Shown here one piece after another: positions 35,101 to 41,668 of a stretch of 64,000 bases of DNA. Below the pieces are notes generated by a model, which worked only from the letters and a program-made list of their open reading frames with translations, was not told the origin of the DNA and did no database searches. Each line of letters starts with the position of its first letter. Positions within the stretch are counted from its first letter, which is position 1. Location of the stretch: NCBI GenBank assembly GCA_028753945.1, contig JAPNXP010000013.1:310001-374000 (forward strand), read 5' to 3'. The position numbers and the translations under genes are program-made. The stretch is from Hexactinellida sp. DTS-2022. Its lineage: Eukaryota > Porifera > Hexactinellida.

Positions 35101-36393
35101 CTGAAATGAGAGCAGACCCTATACAATTATGGTATAATTATACTGCAAGTTATGGTGATTAGAAAATACTTTGAAAACTTACCAATCCCGTTAATATATA
35201 TTTCCACAGTCTCATCACCAATACACTGGTAATACCCAGTTTCCCCTATCGTGAATACAGATATCCTTAATACGCTGTTGTTATAGTTGGAGAGTACGGA
35301 GATATAAGGTGAGGGGGGGTGTACCCAAGTTGCATTCGGAATGGAGCATGAAAGTTGAATGCTAGTTGTCCCCAGTGGTATATCTAGCATGTTGTTATTT
35401 ACTAGCTGAATGGAATTCTGTTCGTACTCAACTCGGATGAAGTCTATATTTGATACTCGTTAATAATACATATGTTTAGGAAATAATTCTTTACAAATAT
35501 AAACTTACTTGTTCCTTCAGGGAAAATATATAAATTCTGTGTTGCAACTTGCGCAGTGTTGTTGTTAGAAATGCACTGGTAACGACCTGAATCCTGTGCA
35601 CTAAAATACCCATTCAGTCTCAATTGATACACACCAACGTGAGGGAGAGCGTAAAAAACCGCGATCCCAGGTGAAACATCAGTTAATAACTGAAGTTGGT
35701 TAGTTATCCTGGATCCATTAGGGAAATGCCAGAAAGCTGCAAAAAACGATTCGTTGGCATTTGCATGGGACGAATCGATGGAGCTGAGACAAATAAATAT
35801 TCTGTCACTACCAATTGGTTCTATAACCGAATAATTGTTTGATAACATTAAATCGTTTCCATTTGAATCTATTTCGAAGAGACCGCTGCCTACACAATAG
35901 TATAATTAGCTCAAAATAAACATACAAATAATATAGGAATTCTATTTGCTGTAGAATCAAACTACAAATGTATAAATCTCACCTGTAGGAATTATTTCGA
36001 TCTGAATCTCTTCTTGCGTGTTTGTGTTCTTACAAGTAAATATACCGCTTTCTGCTAGCCTGAGTATGCTTATTATCAAAGTAACATTGTTAACAGGATT
36101 GCTAATACGATCAGCGAATGGGTGGGACCATAATACATATTCTGGTGGATAGGAACAGGTTAAAGTTACGTTAACTGTTGCTACGCTTAATTCTAGAGAC
36201 CGTCCTGTCGAAAGGAAAGCTTCATTGCTGTCCCATTCTACTTTAATGTATCCTAAGAAAAAATCGTAATGATTTAACAACATAATAATGCAAATATTAT
36301 TCACTATAATTTACCTGCTTGCAAAGATATTTGCAACAAACATACGAAAAGTAATAAACATAATAGCTTTGCCATTTTGAGTTGAGTGCTCAT
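14171..36393 (-). CDS. Receptor-type tyrosine phosphatase, 11 Ig + 2 FN3 + TM + two degenerate PTP domains
   Basis: At least 36 minus-strand exons give 2152 in-frame residues. Signal peptide: 36393-36315 (MAKLLCLLLFVCLLQISLQA). Eleven Ig domains, one exon each, phase 1-1: 36252-35983, 35889-35509, 35443-35183, 35100-34783, 33900-33640, 33452-33162, 33103-32834, 32594-32298, 32229-31927, 31701-31351, 31286-31005. FN3 domains: 30623-30556 with 30476-30251, and 30142-30036 with 29819-29621. Juxtamembrane ectodomain: 29398-29296, 29086-28747, 28671-28638. TM: 28536-28413. Cytoplasmic linker: 28230-28046. D1: 27988-27870, 27683-27596, 27436-27363, 26998-26962, 25348-25251, 24674-24552, 22383-22220, 20161-20026, 19736-19587. 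D2: 19284-19191, 19118-19060, 18988-18854, 18771-18631, 15924-15773, 14306-14171. D1 keeps WPD and Cys1817, but its P-loop CRSGAGP has Pro for the catalytic Arg. D2 has WNE for WPD and CSDTVGC, Cys for Arg. Both should be inactive. The final exon is unresolved. Confidence 0.85.
14333..14451. mobile_element. Short CAGTGCAACCTCG MITE upstream of scramblase 2
   Basis: 119 bp with terminal inverted repeats CAGTGCAACCTCGATTATAC and AATAACCGAGGTTGCACTG, next to TA. It sits 75 bp upstream of the scramblase start codon at 14527 and 27 bp from a receptor exon, so it may form part of the scramblase promoter. Confidence 0.65.
14527..15393 (+). CDS. Phospholipid scramblase, nested in receptor phosphatase intron
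   Basis: An intronless 288-residue paralogue of the gene at 12019. The proline-rich N-terminus is shorter (QPPPPQGYQQPPQAYVQQP) and lacks the VANEAQV repeats. The scramblase domain is close to its neighbour: PPGLEYLTQIDQILVHQQVE, the cysteine-rich CCFCC palmitoylation-type cluster, DADNFGIKFPMDLDVRMKAV and the C-terminal helix VVMGACFLIDFMFF. It ends shortly after (ENQGRNR) without the histidine tail. The gene lies on the opposite strand inside the receptor intron that splits the D2 active-site loop. GC content is clearly higher than in the flanking intron. Tandem duplication of a single-exon scramblase is the simplest origin. Confidence 0.93.
   Translation: MTEQLPPQQAYGQPPPPQGYQQPPQAYVQQPLGYGQPQQGYGAPPPPAPPGAPQTKQVEWMPPPQAIANCPPGLEYLTQIDQILVHQQVELWELMTGWESANRYVVKNTLGQQIYFAAENSNCCARQYCGPSRPFEMSIMDNAQREVIHIVRPYRCNAWCCFCCLQKMEVQAPPGQIVGYVRQDCTFWNPHFTILDAEEREILTISGSMLALCCRWCKDIDFQVAAIDGTEVGKVSKQWSGLAREYFTDADNFGIKFPMDLDVRMKAVVMGACFLIDFMFFENQGRNR
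15394..15772. other. Intron remainder and scramblase 3' flank
   Basis: AT-rich, with no gene recognised. It holds the 3' end of the scramblase transcript and the rest of the receptor intron up to the exon at 15773. Confidence 0.45.
16036..18176 (-). CDS. DNAJC2: DNAJC2 (zuotin/MPP11) ribosome-associated J-protein, 2 exons
   Basis: Exons 18176-16799 and 16556-16036 join in frame to 632 residues; human DNAJC2 has about 620. The J domain lies at about residues 93-170 (DHYKLLGLEHKRYKATMDEI) with an intact HPD in KHHPDK. The zuotin-homology region follows with FYRFWFGFSSWREFSYLDDE and RWLAKQNKQ, then a long charged helix of E/K/R, and SANT/Myb repeats in the second exon: HEDWSYEDTQLLVKAVTLYP with GTLARWDVIANYI, and PWTSAEQKLLEEGLRAFP with RWQKIADKIGTRDDKECKKR. 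DNAJC2 stimulates Hsp70 at the ribosome tunnel and can act on chromatin. A second in-frame ATG is at 18161. The whole gene sits in a receptor phosphatase intron, same strand, in the D2 region. Confidence 0.95.
16598..16762. mobile_element. MITE-like element in the DNAJC2 intron
   Basis: The left end ACAGTAGACTCTAGTTAATA is matched by a right end ATTCGCATTAACGAGAGTTG. The interior (TCCTAGCCTATA, AAGTGACTCCGGTTAGTA) recurs around 4517-4625, 20185-20350 and 50086-50270. It fills much of the 242-bp intron. Confidence 0.55.
18177..18630. other. DNAJC2 upstream region inside receptor intron
   Basis: AT-rich DNA between the DNAJC2 start and the receptor exon at 18631. It must contain the DNAJC2 promoter; no motif stands out. 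Confidence 0.4.
19826..20009. mobile_element. MITE family B copy
   Basis: 184 bp flanked by TA, starting CAGTCAACTCCGCTAAATAG and ending TTAAGCGGAGTTGACTG. The interior carries the family B hallmark CTGGTCCCGAGGTGACTC. Other copies: 29128-29279, 30645-30815 and 49874-50057. Confidence 0.72.
20190..22219. other. Large receptor intron, no gene seen
   Basis: About 2 kb, very AT-rich, with no ORF of interest on either strand. A diverged MITE-like stretch (about 20185-20350, related to the one in the DNAJC2 intron) is present. Nothing else is recognised. Confidence 0.45.
22724..24070 (-). CDS. Unknown 448-residue protein nested in receptor intron, possible BEN-like C-terminus
   Basis: A single-exon ORF from ATG to stop on the same strand as the receptor, inside the D1 intron between 24552 and 22383. 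The first 170 residues are low-complexity (S, T, P, N, Q). A helical, basic stretch follows (about 175-215: DRRLKAMEQLMKQSIKIHKQ), then another disordered part. The last 130 residues look folded: IQWMDHILPILGSEVTTEKI, then KLERIVLGPLDTGKLQGIIQ and KYQLKQAIDEKNRREFYRED. The pattern of a short basic segment, LD-x-GKL and a following helical end recalls BEN domains of chromatin proteins, but this is a weak resemblance. No signal or membrane segment. It could be a nuclear regulatory protein. Codon use and length argue for a real gene. Confidence 0.6.
   Translation of the reverse strand: MSDSVENNYIFPDQKFNIVVTSSNNITPPQLPSAEMAHTQPEQVCIVIADPSQPKHLSNSIASLPNVISYPNAFVNNLYYVRHDIPSIVTTTPQGTESNISILTPSKNEAPILTNLPYIPTSLSQPKTAKIIRTQPQLAVQNDLPSSTSSNDTIEGKLPDTISPDYKFKNIDRRLKAMEQLMKQSIKIHKQTLRSQMRMEHYLQQSLKNPVDQPIFTTSSNRTFHFQRHSNESQAPQLFRYSSQPDNTTVLAPVESSSPSDSPPFYSETQKEDSNSPNLTIDLNCPILIDTVGQRSPHKYHSHSCSMYNKSIREFSDPDTIQWMDHILPILGSEVTTEKIQEVLSQTNTITHFTAEFQKVVFTNNERKTLTTSGKFRKRKLERIVLGPLDTGKLQGIIQLSLYLFGVTENDEERVKYQLKQAIDEKNRREFYREDRGTKRMHLSSIPN
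26094..26757. mobile_element. Non-autonomous TA-flanked element, 664 bp
   Basis: The left end is CAGTGGAGTTGCTTTATTAG and the right end is TTGCTAATAGGGGAACTGCACTG; the GTTGCTAATAGGGGAA block occurs near both ends. TA lies on each side (26092-26093 and 26758-26759). There is no transposase ORF. A GC-rich second element interrupts it at 26257-26411. Confidence 0.65.
26257..26411. mobile_element. GC-rich 155-bp MITE with 14-bp TIR and 8-bp duplication
   Basis: Perfect inverted ends CATAGGCGTCGTAA, with the direct repeat ATCATCCA immediately outside (26249-26256 and 26412-26419). The interior is strikingly GC-rich for this window, with repeated CCCGG and GGCCCGAA blocks. The CATAG start and 8-bp duplication parallel the element at 10205-10797, suggesting a common hAT-like group. 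Confidence 0.8.
27040..27200. mobile_element. 161-bp hAT-like MITE
   Basis: Inverted ends CAGTGTTTTTTTTAAGG, flanked by the exact 8-bp direct repeat GACAGGTT (27032-27039 and 27201-27208). The interior has several AATTAGAGGCC units. It lies in the receptor intron between the exons at 27363 and 26998. Confidence 0.8.
29128..29279. mobile_element. MITE family B copy
   Basis: The right end TTAAGCGGAGTTGACTG is intact and the left end is worn (GAGTAAACTCTGCTTAATAG). It shares CACCTCGGGACCAGGTTACT with the other copies. It lies in a receptor intron. Confidence 0.65.
29878..30021. mobile_element. 144-bp hairpin MITE filling a receptor intron
   Basis: Two arms of about 57 bp, almost perfect reverse complements, start CTTATCCACCGATCATCGGC and end with the inverse, around a short A/T loop with T- and A-runs. 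TA lies on each side. The whole intron (29820-30035) is 216 bp, so two thirds of it is this foldback; its right edge is about 15 bp from the splice donor of the exon ending at 30036. Confidence 0.75.
30645..30815. mobile_element. MITE family B copy
   Basis: It starts CAGTCGACTCCGCTTAATTG and ends TTAAGCGGAGTCGACTG, perfect at the tips, next to TA. It contains a second internal TTAAGCGGATAAATCTC block. It lies between the Ig and FN3 parts of the receptor gene. Confidence 0.72.
32630..32793. repeat. Dispersed repeat F (copy 2)
   Basis: It shares AAGGAATTATCCAGGAG, GGAAAATTTGAAATTTGGAA and ATTGGATCAGACCAGGATTA with 2538-2700 and 42744-42900. It lies in the receptor intron between the Ig exons at 32834 and 32594. 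Confidence 0.55.
34107..34286 (-). CDS. Small membrane protein, 59 residues, nested in receptor intron
   Basis: A complete ATG-to-stop ORF inside the receptor intron between the exons at 34783 and 33900, same strand. The sequence begins MSLLSRIFAPQNG, has one hydrophobic helix (about residues 14-32, VGFTCFFIIMGYGIYGSYQI), then a charged end (DATDRMRTKGGTALELKRD). The receptor reading frame joins cleanly across this segment without it, so it is not a receptor exon. A short basic-amphipathic start plus one helix is typical of small mitochondrial inner-membrane proteins; the family is not recognised. The receptor intron is otherwise AT-rich and this part is not. Confidence 0.6.
   Translation of the reverse strand: MSLLSRIFAPQNGYKVGFTCFFIIMGYGIYGSYQIGQGISDATDRMRTKGGTALELKRD
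34531..34709. mobile_element. MITE-like CAGTCAAGTCTGCTTATTA element
   Basis: The left end ACAGTCAAGTCTGCTTATTA and the right end ATAATCTGACTGTA are imperfect inverted repeats. Related sequence occurs at about 7698-7893 (between PDXDC1 exons) and 29450-29575. It lies in the receptor intron upstream (minus strand) of the microprotein. Confidence 0.55.
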
Positions 36394-36722
36394 TATGCTT
36401 TTGCTCCATTGTTCCTCTATTTAACCTATCCCGGACAATGCAAATAGGTGCCAACCCGTAAACAGAGACATCATTGAGTAATGACACTGCATTCAGTACA
36501 AATAGGTCTAGTGTGAATTGAAAATTCGAACTCATTATTGCATTAATTAAGACGTGCAGTCAATAGTAAGTTTTAATTGTTACAAAATTGTATTATATTC
36601 ATGTATTGTGTTAATTGTGTTAGTTAATTGGCTCTATTAATTAAAATACAATTAATTGCTGAAACTATTCTGGGAAAATAATTGAATAGTTTCACTGCTC
36701 ATTCATTTGTGAATTAGAAGAT
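36394..36722. other. Receptor upstream region / PMS1 3' flank
   Basis: 330 bp between the receptor start codon and the PMS1 stop, both minus strand. AT-rich, no clear motif; presumably it holds the receptor promoter. Confidence 0.45.
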
Positions 36723-38878
36723 TCATAAAGTTTTGAAGTAGTGGTACCATTGTAAGCATGAACTACAGTCTATCTTCTCTCTTTCCCATTCGATTATAAT
36801 AATCTCCTGTAGAGATTTAGAATGTGTACGAGTGCTAGATTGATTAATCGCTTCCTTTCTTAAATATTCCTGAACTAAATCTGGTCGCACCATCGCGTCA
36901 ACAACAGATCTCTGATCAATTCTTTCTAGCAGTAATAGGAACTGCTCCACGCCTGTTTCGCCGTACAAGTTAGCTAAACCTGTAATCTCAACCCTCTCTA
37001 TTTCTTCTGAAAATGAATCAAAACAAACTTCAATTTCAAAACCATTTTTGATAATCGAGTCCTCAATTAAACTAAATGTAGACTGATACAAATCTTTTTC
37101 ACATTTTATATTCATTATTTTTCGATGGAAATCCTTCGTTAAGTGGTCCTTTGGTATGGCTATTGGGTTGGTAAGAGGACAGGCTTCTAAAAAATAATTT
37201 TGGAATAGTGTAAAGTAAATTGATTGTTCTAAAAGGGCAATTTCATCTCCAATGTAAAGTGAGGGAGGAAGGAAAAATATAAATTTGTTTGTTTCGATGC
37301 AACCAACAAGAACAGGAGATGGTGGGGGACCTGGAATTGGAGATTTTAAGTCAATCGATTCTGAAATCGATTTCCTAATTGAGTCTAACGAAGGGGTTAG
37401 TATTGTTTGATCTGGAGATGGACGAGTTATATCTTTCGGTGCAATGCTAAAAGAAATTGTACTTGTATTTGGAGATTGTGTATTCTTACGTTTTTTACCT
37501 TGCTGGGGTTCTTTCCTAGTAGAATTTATCCGTTTCTTTGTTCCAGAATCCTTTGTTGTATCAATCCATGTCAAAATATTCGAAGTAAATTTATCTTTAC
37601 CATTGATTTCTCCAGCCAAATTACCTACAAAATGTTAGTTAAATTTTTTAACGTAGTATTTAATTATTGATCCAACATACCTGATAAAACAGCATCATCT
37701 AGAATACAATCTATGACCAACTCTTCTACAATTTCACAACTAGGATTCAGTGTTAAATCTCTATCAGCTGAAACTGAATTTTCATCACCACTTTCGCTGT
37801 GACTCAACAGTTCTAATCTACTGGTTATAGCCGGGACAACAGAATAACTTATGCTCTCAGTCTGCACTTTTGGTCTGTATATTATCTCCCATTCCTCTCT
37901 AATTGCATCTACAATAGCTGCTTGGTCGTGTAGGAACAAAGTCCCTTTGTCTGCGGAAACGTTAATATCTAATTTATCAGCTGGCACTTCTAAATACAGG
38001 AAATATATAGGGTATACGCGTGATGGCAAGTCTAATTGCTGTATTAAGAATTTTCTGAAAAATGACATGAAATTCGGGACACTGGCTGGTCGCTTATTGA
38101 CGATTAGAATCGATGAATCTTTGTTTGCACGTGTCACTATGGATGTTTGTTTGTTTGCACAAGGAATATAGCCTGACAAAGTGAAGTTCTCTCGATTTAC
38201 ATAAGTGTGGTTAAGACCGTCCAATACGCTACTGCCGTATAGTAAAGTTATAGCCGAACCTAAGTCATCAACTTTTGGAAACTGTATTAGTGAATGTGTA
38301 TCGTGCGTGAGAGTAAATCTGAATTTGGGATGTGCGATTTTATAAGATTGAATTATATGAGTTATGCGTTTTATTTCTTCCTTGCCACTGTTTGGGGCGG
38401 AGAGGAGCTGTCTCCTAACGGGCAGATTTGAGAATATATTTGTTACAGTTATTCTTGTTCCTACAACCATGGGGACTGGTTTGGAAGAAACCAGGTTACC
38501 ATCATGGTCAAAGGAATGTTTCTCACCAATCTCTTCATCTTCAGTGCGTGAGGAAATCTCTAACGTAGCTACAGAGCAAATTGAATGGAGTGCCTCTCCT
38601 CGAAAGCCATAGCTAGTAATCTGAGCTAAATCTTCATACTTTGTCAGTTTTGTTGTGTGGTATCTCTTACAAACCTGTGAAATTTCGCATTTCGGTATTC
38701 CATTCCCATTATCAATAATCTGCACTTTATTCAGACCGAATTTCTCTATAATAACTTCAACATGTTCTGCCCGTGCATCCAATGCATTCTCGATAAGCTC
38801 TTTCACTAGCGAACTCACACAGGTTATAATCTGGCCACTGGTTAGGAGTTGTACGGTGTCTGTTGGCAGGTGAATCAT
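36723..38878 (-). CDS. PMS1: PMS1-like MutL mismatch-repair protein, 2 exons
   Basis: Exons 38878-37681 and 37624-36723 join in frame to 699 residues. The N-terminal GHKL ATPase has all motifs: VKELIENALDA, IIDNGNGI, YGFRGEALHSI and GTRITVTNIF, then the transducer domain with LSGYIPCANK and LIVNKRPASVPNF. The start QLLTSGQIIT matches PMS1 more than MLH1, MLH3 or PMS2. The C-terminal dimerisation domain in exon 2 has NGFEIEV and VEITGLANLYG, matching the PMS1 end. The metal-binding endonuclease motif (DQHA-x2-E-x4-E) of PMS2 and MLH3 is absent, as in PMS1. No HMG box is seen, unlike human PMS1, which accounts for the shorter length. It partners MLH1 in mismatch repair. Confidence 0.88.
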
Positions 38879-39021
38879 TATAATCCTATAAACGCGATAA
38901 TTAATGTTTTCACTGAGAACTGTACTTATAATTATTCCTAGTGCATTATGTACAGTATAATATAGCTTCAGTAATGCAAGCTAATCTAATCGAAATGAGT
39001 CTTATTCAATTATATTAGATA

Positions 39022-39160
39022 CTGTCAACTCCCGTTATAGCGAAATCAAAGGGACATTGGGTTATTTCGTTATAAGCGGAGTAGAATATATTATTTTAGC
39101 CGTCTGGGGGATTTATTATAAGCGGGTATTTCATTATATCCGATCGTTATAACGTGAGTT
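39022..39160. mobile_element. MITE family C copy in the PMS1/FEM1 divergent promoter
   Basis: A worn copy: CTGTCAACTCCCGTTATAGC at the left and TCGTTATAACGTGAGTT at the right, with AGCGGG blocks inside. It occupies over a third of the 365 bp between the start codons of PMS1 (-) and FEM1 (+). Confidence 0.55.
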
Positions 39161-39243
39161 TATTATATATTTCATATTTATTTGTTATTTCATTTATTAT
39201 AGACTTTCAGTAGTTAGTGGAATTGCATTCGTTCCATAACAAT

Positions 39244-41286
39244 ATGGATTTGAAAATGGAAGTAATCTATTTGGACGATTCTGTTTCTCTCAAAAACAAC
39301 CTCACACGCGAAGAGCTAAATTCCTACAATAAACTCAAAAGTCTTGTATTCCAGGCTTGCTATACAAACAACCCCAGACTCCTAAAAAAGACTGTCAAAC
39401 CTCTCTCAACCAATTTCCAAACGTTCCTTCTCAACTCGTACCACGATGAAATGACACCGCTTATACTCGCGGTTTGTAACAGATCGAACAAAATATTCAA
39501 CTGTCTCCTAGACGTATCTATTTTCCCAGCTGGCATTGTATATCTGGAGAAGATAGGCTCAGTTATTATAGATACAAACGACCACAACTCACGTGTCGAA
39601 GGAGCACCTGCTCTTTGGATCGCTGCAGCCTTAAATCATATTGAAATGGTGGAGGCCCTTGTTGCCCGTGGTGCCAATATAGAGTTCGGTTCGCTTAGTG
39701 GTTCTACGCCACTTCGATGTGCTTCCTACGATGGGCATATAGATGTGTGTAAATTCCTAGTGTCCCATGGTGCTGACCTGCATGCTGTGAATGACTGCGA
39801 TCAATCTCCGCTTATGATTGGGGCGGCAATGGAAAAGATTAATGTAGTGGAATACCTTATAAGTTCTGGTGCAAATATTGAGCAGGCGACTTCTCAAGGC
39901 GACACAGCGCTGCATATAACTGTGGAGGTTGCCTGTAAGGAAATGGTGGATTTATTGATTAGATCTGGCGCGAAAAATACACCGGATAACTTCGGGTTTA
40001 CACCGTTAATTCTAAGCGCGGCTTATCGTAAAGTTGATAACTTTAATCTCTTATTGGATAGCTGTGATATTAGTCTTGATGAGTTAGTCAATTCGTTAAA
40101 GATCCTTGGTTCTGTTTTCGCGATGGAAGAGAATCTGCCAGTCACGAAATTGTATTGGCGGAAAGCAGAATGTGTGCGTGTGAAAACCGGCACAAATCTA
40201 CCGGATATTGCGGTTAGCCCGCTTTACGAAGGCGTACACGAACCCAATAGTGCGATTGAGTTAATACATTTCGATAATCCTAATTGTCGCAACTGTTTCC
40301 GTGGTAATCAGAGTTTTCATTTAATGGTAATAGCTTTGTGTATTTTCGAGCGAATTTTCGGTTCTAACCACCCACACACTGCCCACTATTTGAGAGTTTG
40401 CGGAGATTTCTTCTTACAAGGGCCTATAGGGAATGATTACCAAAAATGCATGGATTTCTGGCTTAAAGCATTTGAGTATGAAAAGATACGTTTCGGGTTT
40501 GAAATTAACGCAGCAATTGACTTGATAATCTCAATGGACACTTTTGTAGATATGTTCAGGAATTGTTTCTACCCAGATATATACCCGTTCGTAAGATGGG
40601 GCGTATTAGAGCTAGATAACCCATACACACGAATAACCTATCTAAATAACCTACTGAATGTCCTTTCATACTTCTTTTCAGCTTGGCTGTCAGCTTGCAA
40701 TAAATTCGAAGCAACCGATCCTATTAGAGCTGTACATGATAGAGAGAGAATGGGGGAATTAGTTCGTTCTATTTTGGCTGTTAAACGGAGTGTACCGTTA
40801 TCGTTAATGCACGCTTCTTTGCACAATATTAAGAAACTATCCTGTAAAATATCTAGCAACAGTCTTAGTGTTTATACACCGGTTGATAATTTGAAACTTT
40901 TTGTTGAACACGGTGCTAATATCAACGTTTTGGACTCGAAAACTGGAGCATCTCTACTGCATACTGCGATTGCTAACAACTGCTCAATCGCGACAGTTGA
41001 CACCTTATTAAACATGGGGATATACCCTTTCTTATCGAACTATTTAGGAACCACTGCTTATCAAGATATGATAGAACTGAATACTACTGATGTTAATCCT
41101 GATTTACGGGCACATATTACTAAGATTGAGAAAATCGGGAAATCACTGAAAACATTATCAGCACTCACAATACTGAAATATTGTATTCCATTTCAAAATA
41201 TTCCTGTTTTGTTACAGGAATTTGTTAATCTTCATACACCAAGGTTCGACTGTATTAAATGTGAGAGGAAATACATAATATTATAA
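39244..41286 (+). CDS. FEM1: FEM1-family ankyrin-repeat substrate receptor
   Basis: An intronless gene; the start used is ATG 39244 (MDLKMEVIYL), since the frame opens upstream with non-ATG codons. This gives 680 residues, close to FEM1 proteins (about 620-670). Ankyrin repeats occupy about residues 40-280: TPLILAVCNRSNKIFNCLLD, GAPALWIAAALNHIEMVEAL, GSTPLRCASYDGHIDVCKFL, QSPLMIGAAMEKINVVEYLI, GDTALHITVEVACKEMVDLL and FGFTPLILSA. The middle holds TPR-like helices (YWRKAECVRVKTG, KCMDFWLKAFEYE), and further ankyrins lie near 560-620 (GASLLHTAIANNCSIATVDT). This order is the FEM1 layout. FEM1 proteins recruit C-degron substrates to a CUL2 ubiquitin ligase. Which of FEM1A/B/C is unclear. Confidence 0.9.
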   Translation: MDLKMEVIYLDDSVSLKNNLTREELNSYNKLKSLVFQACYTNNPRLLKKTVKPLSTNFQTFLLNSYHDEMTPLILAVCNRSNKIFNCLLDVSIFPAGIVYLEKIGSVIIDTNDHNSRVEGAPALWIAAALNHIEMVEALVARGANIEFGSLSGSTPLRCASYDGHIDVCKFLVSHGADLHAVNDCDQSPLMIGAAMEKINVVEYLISSGANIEQATSQGDTALHITVEVACKEMVDLLIRSGAKNTPDNFGFTPLILSAAYRKVDNFNLLLDSCDISLDELVNSLKILGSVFAMEENLPVTKLYWRKAECVRVKTGTNLPDIAVSPLYEGVHEPNSAIELIHFDNPNCRNCFRGNQSFHLMVIALCIFERIFGSNHPHTAHYLRVCGDFFLQGPIGNDYQKCMDFWLKAFEYEKIRFGFEINAAIDLIISMDTFVDMFRNCFYPDIYPFVRWGVLELDNPYTRITYLNNLLNVLSYFFSAWLSACNKFEATDPIRAVHDRERMGELVRSILAVKRSVPLSLMHASLHNIKKLSCKISSNSLSVYTPVDNLKLFVEHGANINVLDSKTGASLLHTAIANNCSIATVDTLLNMGIYPFLSNYLGTTAYQDMIELNTTDVNPDLRAHITKIEKIGKSLKTLSALTILKYCIPFQNIPVLLQEFVNLHTPRFDCIKCERKYIIL

Positions 41287-41498
41287 TTATATACTTTCTG
41301 GTCATAGTTTTCTACTTGAATTGTATTCCATCACGTTTGTGTGATTGTTCGAGGAATAGTATATTTGCTCCAGTTTGATTTTTACATCTACGATTTATCT
41401 CATACCCATAAATTTCTTTTGTTCGTTTTTGGATAAATACTTTCGGTTAATTTGATTGTCCTTATATGATATGATAAAAGCATTTAATTTGTACAGTA

Positions 41499-41637
41499 CC
41501 ATTTCCTTAATACGAACACTATTTCAGTTCCCTTCAAAACCTTTCAATACAAATTATATTGGTTAATTCGAATTCCGGTTAAGGCAAACGCATTTTGACT
41601 GCCCCCTGCACTGTCCCTTTAACGAGGTTCTACTGCA
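41499..41637. mobile_element. MITE family A copy upstream of FKBP15-like gene
   Basis: It lies in inverted orientation to most copies: it starts CAGTACCATTTCCTTAATAC and ends TTAACGAGGTTCTACTG. It lies 31 bp before the FKBP15-like start codon, so it may supply the promoter or 5' leader. Confidence 0.65.
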
Positions 41638-41668
41638 TATTATACTTCCCTTTATAGCCGGTAAATAG

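Noticed and set aside
37407..37670. Plus-strand ORF over PMS1 exon 2
   Set aside because: Antisense shadow of the confident PMS1 coding sequence.
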